From contig JAJEKB010021159.1 of assembly GCA_022393335.1 (NCBI GenBank), positions 1 through 64,000 of the forward strand: a stretch of 64,000 bases of DNA. The letters run 5' to 3'. The notes beneath the pieces are model-generated. The model did not search any database. It was given only the letters and a program-made list of their open reading frames with translations, and was not told the origin of the DNA. Shown piece by piece: positions 33,754 to 43,624 of the stretch; the stretch's first letter is position 1, and the number at the start of each line of letters is the position of its first letter. The stretch is from Macrotrachela quadricornifera (lineage: Eukaryota > Rotifera > Eurotatoria > Philodinida > Philodinidae). The position numbers were made by a program, and so were the translations under genes.

Positions 33754-33992
33754 GCTCCTTATTTTTACAGGTAATGAAACAGTTTATTAACTCTAACACA
33801 TTAAGAATATGTGTTGATAAAAAAAATAGATGATGCTAGTAACCATATGAAAAAAACGGTTCCAGCGGTTCCTTGAACGGTTCCTAAGTGATTTGTCATA
33901 CGGTTCCGGTTCCGGCTCCGGTTCCAAAAAATTTTAAAAAGCCGGCTCCGGTTCGGTTTTCGGTTCCATTTTTTTGGAACCGCCGCCCTCTA

Positions 33993-34200
33993 GCGATGAC
34001 CCAGTTTTTCCAAACTGAAAAACCACTAAGATTGCTCTGAAAATATAATACTGGAATCAAAGTTTCATGTGATATGCCTGTGAAAAACCACCCATTTTCC
34101 AAAAAACCATATATATTCTGAAAGAGAAAGCTTCGGCGCATCTTTCTATGATAAAAACTCAACCCCGACTTTTTTCCGAAAAATGACTTTTCTGAGAGGG
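33993..34200 (-). repeat. Dispersed repeat fragment (related to 62440-62610)
   Basis: Shared text: ATATTCTGAARRAGRARRCTTCGKCGCATYTTTC followed by ATGA(T/C)AAAAA. No coding content. Confidence 0.45.
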
Positions 34201-35333
34201 GGGCCTTAAGTGAAGATAGACTTTGGAAATGGAATGTGTTTTAGAAACTAATAGAACGTGAAATTCTCTATCGATTTATGTATATTTTTTTCATTTTAGC
34301 GCAACTCTCTTGGTTGGGAAATGCGAAATACTTAAAAGCATTCAAAAGATTTTTTTGCTAGAAAAACTAATTTAATTATGAAGAATCTATATAGACAGGC
34401 ACACTTCGCTACTATAGTGCATCATATAGCCGAGCTATTGTACTATCCATATCACCACTTGAATCAAGTGCGTACCGCCTAATATGAAAGGTATAGTCAA
34501 AATGTGAACCACTTAAAGATCAGTTGTACTAGGGTTAAATAAGTATATTTTAAAACATGTAAAGTTGTAGAAGTAATGACAAAAAGCTAATTTTATGAAA
34601 AAATTTAATGTTTTTTTCATATTGAAAATGTGACATTTTAACATTTTTTGGTGTATAAAATTTTTCAAAATCTCCTAATTTCGACATCACAAAGTTTACC
34701 AGACACTTACTATTTAGTACCAATAAATCCCATTTTTGACGGGCTTTCATTTGGTATAGGATTCATTAAGTACACATCCCTAAAATAATATTATTTCCTA
34801 TTCTATATCTTGGGATATCAACACGAATGGTTATGCCCATATCTTTCGGTGAATTCTACCTTAACGAGAAAAAATAAGACATAGCATTAGTAATGACAAC
34901 AATAAATCAGACAAGATTAAAAAACGCATTAAACTAATAAGTAAAGAGTTAAAAATAAATTAGGCAATAGTGGAGAATTCATGATGAACCATTAGCGAAC
35001 GTTGTGATCGAAAAAAATAACAATAAAGAAGGAGATCGATAACGATCGTAATAAAGAGCAAAAGTGGAATATGGAAAACGGATAACGCGAAAAACAGACT
35101 GATCTGTAATCAATTCAACACAAATCAGTGTGTTATATAGGTACAAAACAAAAGTAATGTCCTATTTTTACTACATCGTCGTCGTTTTCTCAAATAGTAC
35201 AAAAATACATAGAATTTAGCGTTTGTTAATTTTTTAAAACTTACTGTTAGATGAAACGTTGTAATATTGGTACTTTATTGGTTGACCTGTTAACAGCTGT
35301 TCTTTATATTGCAAAACACAAAATAATAAATAA
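34201..35333. other. AT-rich intergenic region
   Basis: No gene or clear repeat recognised. Confidence 0.35.
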
Positions 35334-35438
35334 TGAATGCCTCGGAGACTATTGTGTTGTATTCTGTACCAAATGTGAATCGACAATATTTCGATAGAAT
35401 TAGTAGCTCATTTATGTCGTATATTCCTTTTGCTCAGG
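35334..35438 (+). CDS. Possible first coding exon of an unidentified gene
   Basis: ATG followed by 35 sense codons (MNASETIVLYSVPNVNRQYF, then DRISSSFMSYIPFAQ) ends exactly at a good donor, CAG-GTAATT. Codon use is less AT-biased than the flanks, and the context before ATG is AAATA. I find no convincing second exon, so this may be a stranded fragment or chance. Confidence 0.25.
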
Positions 35439-35464
35439 TAATTTCTTTTAGATTTGATATGTTG

Positions 35465-35625
35465 GATATTTTAAAGCATGAGTTAATATCGTGAATAGGT
35501 AATTTTTTTTTCTTTGGTTGAGTTTTTTCCAACCATGAGTCAATACTTTGAATAGATAATTTCTGTTCTCTTTCATACGCTGGGTTTTTTCCAAGCATGG
35601 ATCAATATTTTTGCTCGAGTGATAT
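35465..35625 (+). repeat. Three imperfect copies of an about 70-bp tandem repeat
   Basis: Units share TTTTTTCCAA(C/G)CATG(A/G)(G/A)TCAATA and GAATAG(G/A)TAATTT. Confidence 0.5.
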
Positions 35626-36063
35626 CGTTCGACTACATTACATATTTTCGTTTCTCTTTCATATTATCTTTCCGTTTTCTTCTGATCCTTCTATGATTTA
35701 TAAATTTATGCATGCATAGTTATAAGATTGTTGTTTTTTTGTTTCCTTCCAATAAATATTTGATAAAACAATATAGTTTTAAGAAAAAGAAATCGATAAC
35801 AACTTAATTTTTTTTTTCCATTTTGGATATGTTTTTAATAACGATAGAAATGTAAAAAATAATAATATGAGATGGAACAGTTAATCATTGAATATCAACA
35901 ATGATATAATCATTTTTAGTTGTATCATCTTCTTTTTAACATATTTTTTTACCAAAACAACGAATTTATCGTTATTGATGATCAAATTATCATTAATTAC
36001 AAATAAAATCAAACATATAAATAGAATTTTGAGGGTGAAGATGAGGATGAGTATGAAAGCTTA
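35626..36063. other. AT-rich intergenic
   Basis: No gene seen. A GAGGGTGAAGATGAGGATGAGT stretch at 36030-36051 precedes the ribozyme-like motif and resembles the flank of the 29225 motif. Confidence 0.3.
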
Positions 36064-36100
36064 TCGTGACGCGTTTCGATCTTGCTTGAGGAACTCCACC
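36064..36100 (-). ncRNA. Hammerhead-like 3' core (degenerate)
   Basis: Minus strand reads ATCGAAACGCGTC then ACGATAAGC, the CGAAA core box and GUC cleavage site of a minimal hammerhead. The CUGAUGA box is not preserved (GGTGGAG) and stem II is broken. Confidence 0.25.
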
Positions 36101-36547
36101 TTACAAAAACCAATTTTTTCGAAAACATTCAAAGTTGAAATTTCTTCATAAGGAGATGAGTCGAAGTCTCCTCTTTCAGGATACATATGCCTTTTTTTCA
36201 AAAAGTCCAGTTTCAATAAACTTACCAGAGGAGATTGGGGACCTAGTATCACGTTTTTCAAGGCATTTTTGAAAGTTTTTCACTTTTTTAAAGATATTGC
36301 TTTTGTATTTTAATAAATTGTATTTAAAAAAAACAAAAGATGGCAAAAGATATAGCACGAACAACTCTACAATTTGTATAATACCATTTATTTTATAGTT
36401 GCACTTTTTTGTTTTAAAAATCGACAAAGTTATGAAAGTATGCCATTTTCATATGTTGTTTTTGAAATTAAATTAAAAAGTTCATTTCTAAATTTATTTA
36501 TCGTTTTTCTCAGAACATGGCTTCCAATTAGAAAAATTGAAATAAGT

Positions 36548-36564
36548 CCCCCCCCCCCCCCCCC
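36548..36564. repeat. Poly-C run of 17
   Basis: Uninterrupted C17 in AT-rich DNA, second such run in the window. Confidence 0.85.
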
Positions 36565-37889
36565 AGTCAATTTTCAATATGTTTTTTTTGTTTTAAAGGT
36601 CTAACTCAGGGCTAAGTTTTGTTTAAACGGATTTTATAAAGGGATCCTGAGCTGAGAAAAGTGAAATTTACTATCGTGGAAACATCATTTTTCATGCTAG
36701 TCTGCACCAAAAACGCTCAAAAAAAATGAATAGGTCTGCAATTAAAAATTCCGTTTGTTAGCACTGGTCCTCAGTTTATTGTTCAAGTAATTACCATAAA
36801 GTACGTACAGGAAAGGAAAAAAAAAGAGAACGAAAGAAGGATAATATATATATATCGAGAAGAAGAGAATGAATTCAAACATATATGTATACATGTATAT
36901 ATAGATGAGCGAACACAAGAGAAAAGGAAAAAACCAATATAACGTAAAAGAATAAGCCGTAGTTGATATGTCATTGTTTATATGGGAAAGTACCAATATG
37001 TGATGTACTTCATATGTAGGATTAATCCATACCATTATATAGTTAGTATCATCGAGGTTAGCCTCGATAACAGTAACAGCTGCACTTTACAATTTATTTC
37101 AACAGCAAGAATTGTTTTTGGTTAAATTAAAAAATATAAATTACCTTGAGTTTTTCTTCTACGTGTTATGCGTCGCGATAGAAAGAAAAACTTCATGTAA
37201 CCAATTGTACTCGTTTAAAAGAACATGCTCCGTGAAAATAAAATTTTTTTCTTTTCTGTTTTCTTCTACATCTCATATTTTAAACACTATACTCTAGAAA
37301 AAAAAAAAGATTCAATAGAAGAATGGAAAAGTTGTTTGTCAATTTGCAACCATTGACGAATTCTTTTTTGCCGTTCCAAAAACTAGTATAAATCCTGAAA
37401 CATTTTAATAAATTTTTTATACCATTTTCTATTCTCTAAAATTTTTGAAATATTGTTTATCGGTTGTATATTTCAGGACACATTCTATAAATTTTCCATC
37501 TTCATGATTTGTTTTCCTACTTGTTTCCTTTCACTGTCTTATCAGTTTCGTATGAATCCATATTGAAACTTTGAAAGATAATACTACGAATTGCAGTTTC
37601 ATATTCATCTACGATCACTAAACCTATATTAGCCTAGAGACTTTTTCATTAGTTCATCGAATAAATACACTCGAAAATCTAAGAGAGGAAAGATTTCATA
37701 TAGTTATGTAGAATCGATTGAACACGCTCTTGAACGAAGCTTGAAATTCGAATCTGATTGCAAATAAGAAATGGAGAAAAAAAGTTTCAACAGATTTCTG
37801 CGTATCATTTATGAATGTAGTAATTTTTCAATGATTGATTAGCGAAAATCAATAGCAAACATTATGATGAAATGGTCAATGTTGATCAC
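36565..37889. other. AT-rich intergenic with microsatellite patches
   Basis: Contains a TATATATA run near 36846 and long T/A tracts; no supported gene. Confidence 0.35.
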
Positions 37890-38000
37890 TTATATTGTTC
37901 TCTTTCTCGTAGAGAAGAGTCTAGCAAACATTAATTGTCTGCTTGCTTGATTGATTGCTTGTGTGTCCGCAGAGGGTCAAAAAAACATAAGGGTTGATCG
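37890..38000 (+). repeat. Dispersed repeat (inverted relative to 21110-21240)
   Basis: CTCTTTCTCGTAGAGAAGAG, then TAGCAAACAT, AATTGTCTGCTTGCTTG and TGTCCGCAGAGGGTCAAAAA match the reverse complement of 21110-21215, where the middle has expanded into (CAAG)n(CAAA)n. Confidence 0.65.
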
Positions 38001-38867
38001 AAGGGTAATCGAGTTTGCCCGAATTTTTCGATTTTCAGCAAAAATACCCCTCAGAAAACCGAATGTTACTTCTACAAAATACATCAGACATGGGTCAAAT
38101 TTGGTACCGTTGGAATCGCCGTTTCTCGCTGTATCTGGTAGGCAGATTAGAAATCTCAGAAAATATGTCTAGGATACCGATGTATAGTGAGCCAAAAAGG
38201 GCTCTTATTCGCCCCTGTTCATTATCAAACGGCAAGTATCAGTACAAAATACTAAAATTCTTTGATCTTAAAATGAAATAAGTTTTAAAAGAAAAATGAA
38301 CAATAATTGAAACATTCATGATAGGCATAGCCAGAAATATGTTAGATGATTTTTTAATTTATCTATTATTCATATTGACTCTTTGCTTTCGTTTCTTAAG
38401 GGTATTTGTGAAAAAATGTTTGCAAAGTAAGTAAAAAAGATTAAAATAATCAAAAGCTCACGGTAACACGAAAAATTGGAATCATTATCGATAGAAAATA
38501 GCACATATTCTTTTCATTAACAAAAAATATTCAGTGTCTATAGTATAACCAGATATGTTACCTTTTCGACAATGTAGATGAATTTGATCTTTAGAGATTG
38601 AAACCTAACTAATATCTGTTGGAAAATGAAAGAGACACTACAGTTAATTAAATAACTTTCCATGGAAAGAAAATACGGACCTACCGTTCTCAATATTAAA
38701 AAGAGAAGTCTTTAGATGAGCAAAATTAGCTACCAAGATACGCATTTTGTCTATGCTAAAGGATTTATCAAATGGCTTAAGTATTTTTTATGATTAAAAA
38801 TCACAAGAAAATATTCTGTTATATAAATGAGTATATAAAAAACACTTAATTCTTATAGGAAATGAAG
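38001..38867. other. Repeat-derived, gene-poor
   Basis: 38001-38280 has higher G+C than its flanks and probably belongs to the same element as 37890-38000. No intact gene. Confidence 0.3.
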
Positions 38868-38910
38868 GGCTCAAGATGCATTTCGTCCTTACTTAAGGGA
38901 CATCGCTTAG
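38868..38910 (-). ncRNA. Hammerhead-ribozyme-like motif (degenerate)
   Basis: Minus strand: GCGATG, stem TCCcTTAAGTAAGGA, CGAAA, TGCATC. The stem, with its single bulged C, and the GAAA box match the 40430 copy exactly; the first core box is mutated. Confidence 0.3.
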
Positions 38911-40429
38911 AGGTAGAATAATGAAAGATATAATGTCTCTGACTTTGTCAGATTTTTCATTATCATTTTCTATCACATTCTGAATGATTCATTTAACACA
39001 TTTTGTCAGTTTAAATATGTCTTATGTTTCAACGAAACTTTCAATCTCTCTATAAACACTTTTTTGTGTCGGTTTACGCAAAAAATCATTCAAATGTGTA
39101 TTCTATCGTATATATTAAAAAGAAATGAATCGGATGATATCGATTGAGCACTCCTTACAGGAATCGTTCGTAACTCCCATATTCTGGTCTTAAAAACCTC
39201 TGATCAAATAGATAAGTTGAATTTTCAGAGGGTAATGTTCTTTTGATTTTTCACCCGACGACAAGGAAGTAATCACATTTTATTTCATATGACTCTCTCT
39301 ACAATCGAAATATAATGTCGTTCATCAAATCTAAATAGATGAAGAACAACAATAGTGTTCAAACTATGAGAAACCAAGAGAAGACGAACAATATGACAAT
39401 TCAATGTAGAATGAAATCGAACAAAGTAAACATATTGATGTTGTCCAACAAATACTTGAAGATGCGCAACATCATCGAAACAAATGAAGAATATATTCAA
39501 TTCGAGCAAAGGAAACATATAGCATTTATTACTTTGCACAATTCAGCTAATCCTAAATCTTATTCTTTGTTCGTGCTAAATTTATCCTTTATCTATCAAG
39601 ATAGTAATAAATATATTTTGTTTATTCATATTTATTTCCTCGTTTATTAGTCAATTATTCATACAACATAATATCAATTGTTTCTATTCCAGATCAATTC
39701 TCCTCGAATAACATCGAAACTGTTGATTTTGTTCTACATATTAATTTTTTTCTGTTGAAAATGATTAAATACTTAAATATAAGTAGTCAGGTAGCTGAAA
39801 ATACATTTATTTTCATTGATACCGCATTCTAACTTTCTTATATTATCAATACTAGCACATGCAATTTGATCATTATTTCCTAGAACTGTAGCATACTGGA
39901 ATAGTATTGTGGTAATTGAATGTGCACGAAAATTTCTGTGTGTTGAACATGTCACGTTGTGATTTAATGTGTTTGTTTTTTGTAGTATACAAGAATTTTT
40001 TCCTCCTTCACTTATTCTTTTCTTCTACAATCATTCATTTCCATTAAAACATTCTTCTGAACTAAAATGATGCATTTCCTTTCCAAACAAAAAAGAAACT
40101 TCAACAATCATGCTGCTTGTTTTGTATGTAGTGATATGTAATTCTACGCGAATAGATTGTTCTTTTGCTTTATATTGATTTTTTTTTATGAATATTTTTA
40201 AAGAAAGACGTTAGAAATTCTGATGCGCCGCTACTATAATGTTAATATTGCAGATAATGACTTGCATCGGTGTTAATCATTGAAATTCTTTGAATTGTAT
40301 CTATTCTGATGATGAGTTCAAAAATTAATTAACGCAAACTCCGCTTTCGATCTTAGTAAAAAAAGATCGATCATCAGACAGTTACAATTAATCTGCATAA
40401 GAAAGTCAATAGAGAAGATATTACAAAAA
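38911..40429. other. AT-rich intergenic
   Basis: Contains a repeat fragment at 39240-39310 related to 5018-5110. No supported gene. Confidence 0.35.
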
Positions 40430-40470
40430 TCATACGACATTTCGTCCTTACTTAAGGGATTCATCAAAAA
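40430..40470 (-). ncRNA. Hammerhead-ribozyme-like motif
   Basis: Minus strand: TTGATGA, stem II TCCcTTAAGTAAGGA (six pairs with one bulged C), CGAAA, then TGTC and GTATGA. The two core boxes are nearly complete (one C-to-T change), with a GTC cleavage triplet and a very short helix III. Best of the four copies, but helix I pairing is not evident. Confidence 0.35.
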
Positions 40471-41668
40471 CGTTTCCAATATATAGTTACACAAAACTAT
40501 ATATCTCTACATAGATGTTCCTCACGATAGGAGCAATCCACATTCTATTATGCTAGAAGATGATGTTGGAAGGATCTTGTGCGACTGCCTTGGGTATCAT
40601 TTGATATACATACCCGATTATTTATGCATGATTATTCAAATTTTTCATGGATTTCTCAGCATTAATCTTCAGTTGACATAGCAACGAGATGAAAAATAAT
40701 ACGATTTTTTGATATTTCTAGTGATGATTCATCATTGATGATTATGCTAGTCTCGTTAGAACAATCTTGAGAAAAATCACCTTGCAATTTTCATGGATAT
40801 TACATCAACATCTTAATTACTATATATATATCGAGAATCTTGAGTATATGATGTGTAGTATGAGAAAGTATATATAGAATTTAGAAATTGTGATATATTT
40901 GCGATAAATTCTACTTGGTTGTCATGACGACGTGAAGCAATCTTGAAATTTGTTGAATTTCTGCTTAATTTCTGTAGTGCGAATATTAAGAGGAGGGAGT
41001 TGTTTCTTGCGCTCAGCTGACCCTAACGAACCATGCTTCGCTATTGTTTCTATTATTCTATATTTTCGACATCTCGATTATGTTTTATTCTTCTTCTTGA
41101 TTGTATATTTCTTTCATTTTATTTGTCTCCCTCTCTCTCCATTTGTTTGTTTGTTTGTTTGCGTTTCACTCGACTTTCAGCCTCGCTCGCTTGCTCTCTC
41201 GTTTAGGGCAATATTTGTCAAGTCATCTTGAGGGTAACTTTTTCATATAGAAAAAAAAGTACCCCAAGTTGGTGTGTTTTTCTAAAGATAAAGTTTTTTC
41301 CCTATTATACTATATAATAAATGCGGAACCCTCGAATTTAAATCCGAGGGTTATGTGTACTTCAAAAAGTCAATAAGACAGATGCGTTATCTAAGAATGT
41401 GTCGACTAGACCCCGTCGGGTCTGGATCTGAAAATTTTAAGTTGTTCTAGTCTAGGTAAGTTCTGAGTCTGTAAATTATTATTGATTAGAAAAAAATATT
41501 CACTATGCACAATAATTCTCGCTTTGATTTTCTTCAGTTTTTGTTTATTTTCTTCAGAAAACGGTGAATTTATGTATGAATAAACTAGTGGAGGTGTCCG
41601 ATGAAAAGAGAATATGGTTAAAGTTTTGCATCTTCCACCCGACTTTTTCTGTTGTACATAACACGCTT
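40471..41668. other. Intergenic with low-complexity patches
   Basis: Includes CTCCCTCTCTCTCC and (TTTG)n near 41127-41160, and a short inverted repeat CCCTCGAATTTAAATCCGAGGG at 41330-41351. No gene. Confidence 0.4.
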
Positions 41669-41940
41669 TCTACAGGACTGTTCTCCGCTGTAGGCGAGCT
41701 ATTTGCAACAGAAATTTTTCCGTCACACCTGAAACCTCTAGAACAGGACTTTTACCGGTGTGCGTCAGGCATTTTTAACAGGATTGTGCCTGCTATGCGT
41801 TAGGTGTTCGCCATAGGACTCTTCTCGCCGTGTGTGATGCCTCTTCCAAAGGACTTTTTTCACCATACCTGGAACCTCTGTTACAGAGTTTTCTCCGCTA
41901 TGCATCAGGCATCTTCAATAGGACTCTTCTCATTGGGCTT
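41669..41940 (+). repeat. Minisatellite, 34-36-bp unit, about eight copies
   Basis: Units of the form TCTTCNATAGGACTNTTCTC followed by CGCTGTGYGTCAGGC, diverged from one another. The locally long reading frames here are by-products of the repeat. Confidence 0.65.
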
Positions 41941-42960
41941 AAACTGACATCCTCACTTACATACACTTTGAACATGATCACTCTCAAATTTGCATTGGAC
42001 TGCATCATTTGATTAGAAAGTGAGTAAAACCACGGTCTCTTACGGCTTGGATGAAGTTTCACACACGGCTTTCTTTTTCACTCCCAATCACTCTGCTGAC
42101 TTTCCTTAGCACTCAAGGAACTGGTGCGGATAGTTCCATGACGCTGTCTCTCACGATGACTAAATATATAGCGGACAGTCTCATCAGAATCTCGATCTGT
42201 ATTGATCAGGATGAAATTTCACCCAGACCCTTTCGCACACCCCGTTTGGTGGTTACAACCTCACATCGACTTTCCTCAAGAGCTATGGAAGTAGTGTGGC
42301 AAGTTTCGTGACGCTAGCTATCAGAGGGACTGAATGCATAGCGAACAGACAAACATTCCTCTGTATTTATATAGACTCATCATCGTTGTGACTCAAGAAA
42401 AAAAACGAATACGTTGTTTCTGTGAGTCATAGAAAACAAGTGGATTCACAATAGTTGTGAATCAAGGAAACACTCGTACACATTTTTCTCTCATAACCTA
42501 TTAGAAATCTTCGATTTTCACATTTAGACCAGAGAAACATCGACACAAAAAGATTAATCTTAGAATCATAACAAATTCGCTAAAACTCTAAAAAATTGAC
42601 GTAAAGTTCATTGCGATGCGATTTGAGTGAAATTTCATCCGGACACTACCTCCTTATTCCTATTAATAGTGAGAACACTCTTCAAAACTACCTCTCAACT
42701 CAGGAAAGCATCGTAGAAACTTTGGTAATGTTAGCTATTACAGCACTATCTGGGTGAGATTTTACCCCGCCCCCTCCCGCACGCAACACCTAGACGCACT
42801 CCGATGCCTATGCCAGCTCCACATCGATCTTATTTAGGACCTAGAGAAGCATCATAGAAATTTTGGTGATCGTAGTTCTTACAGGAGTTGAGTGCATCGC
42901 GAACAGACAGACAAACATTCTTATTTATATATATATAGATTACGATTTTGTATTTATTAC
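41941..42960. repeat. Old dispersed repeats with a recurring 3'-end-like motif
   Basis: GCATMGCGAACAGACARACAAACATTC followed by TTTATATA occurs twice (about 42332-42385 and 42896-42948), each preceded by related text with (G)TGAAATTTCAYCC. This looks like two copies of the 3' end of one element. TATATATATAGAT tails also occur near 43055 and 58800. Confidence 0.45.
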
Positions 42961-43437
42961 AACGGTACTCATTTTGATGCTTTTTTACCTTTTCAAGATA
43001 ATCCTCAACAACTTCTATCACACTTTGACTTAATCAACATGAGTTTATAATCTATATATATAATGTCGAATGCCACGTCTGATCCCTCTCCCATTGGTCA
43101 GTTTTTTCGACCAATCAGATTTCAGCAAAGGATCTCTCTGCTAATATTCGAATGTAGCATGAGCATGTTCGGATCATTTAGAGGTTATCAAGAGGTGTCT
43201 TTAATATGGCCCGAACAACTCTATGTTTCATATAGATGATAGTCGAAGTCTAATATTGGCCCATATTATACACAAGACAAGGCAAGCCCACCTCCTCATG
43301 GTGTTTTCTAGGTCATGCTAATGAGCCTTTGCGCACGTTTCTTAAATTACACAACATACGATAATCATATTTCGTCTACAACCGAAAAGCCGTACAATTT
43401 GTACAAGGTATGGCTAGTTTTCCTAATAATCCCTCAA
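42961..43437. other. Intergenic
   Basis: No gene until the TATA-like element at 43438; includes AATCTATATATATAATG near 43050, probably another element boundary. Confidence 0.3.
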
Positions 43438-43445
43438 TATAAATA
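43438..43445 (+). promoter_or_regulatory. TATA-box-like element
   Basis: TATAAATA in a locally less AT-rich stretch, 57 nt before ATG 43502, the spacing of a TATA box and short 5' leader. Confidence 0.3.
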
Positions 43446-43501
43446 GCTATCGAACTCGGATTTTGTTCCATTTGATAATTCTTTTTAATAGCGACAAAAC
43501 C

Positions 43502-43624
43502 ATGGATCTCGAACAGCCCAAAACCGCTAGTCAGCAGAGACATATTTAGGCACACTGGGCTCAGGATACAGATTTTGTATATTTTGGGACCCTGTTTAAG
43601 CAGCTTTCACTTAAAAGACGATGA
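43502..43624 (+). pseudogene. Small ORF (41 codons) broken by one TAG
   Basis: ATG in a good context (AAACCATGG) opens MDLEQPKTASQQRHI, then TAG at 43547-43549, then the same frame continues AHWAQDTDFVYFGTLFKQLS and LKRR to TGA. Codon choice is clearly less AT-biased than the flanks. The TAG fits a former CAG. It may be the first exon of a lost gene; no homologue recognised. Confidence 0.3.

Larger units (their letters stand above)
30265..33992 (-). mobile_element. hAT transposon, about 3.7 kb, inactive
   Basis: Ends are TAGGGAGCGGCGGTTCC (left) and TAGAGGGCGGCGGTTCC (right, inward), followed at both sides by subterminal clusters of GGTTCC/GGAACC words (30272-30390 and 33855-33985), typical transposase-binding arrays. 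It encodes a BED-finger and hATC transposase on the minus strand. An 8-bp target duplication was not found, so the exact ends may have decayed. A copy of the AGAGACCGAAA element (33070-33753) is nested inside. Confidence 0.8.

Noticed and set aside
36742..37035. Hydrophobic ORF that could pass for a membrane protein.
   Set aside because: Composition follows TATATA and AAAAGA microsatellite runs; no conserved features.
39339..39650. 103-residue ORF in an AT-rich region.
   Set aside because: No recognisable domain, biased composition, and it overlaps a dispersed repeat fragment.
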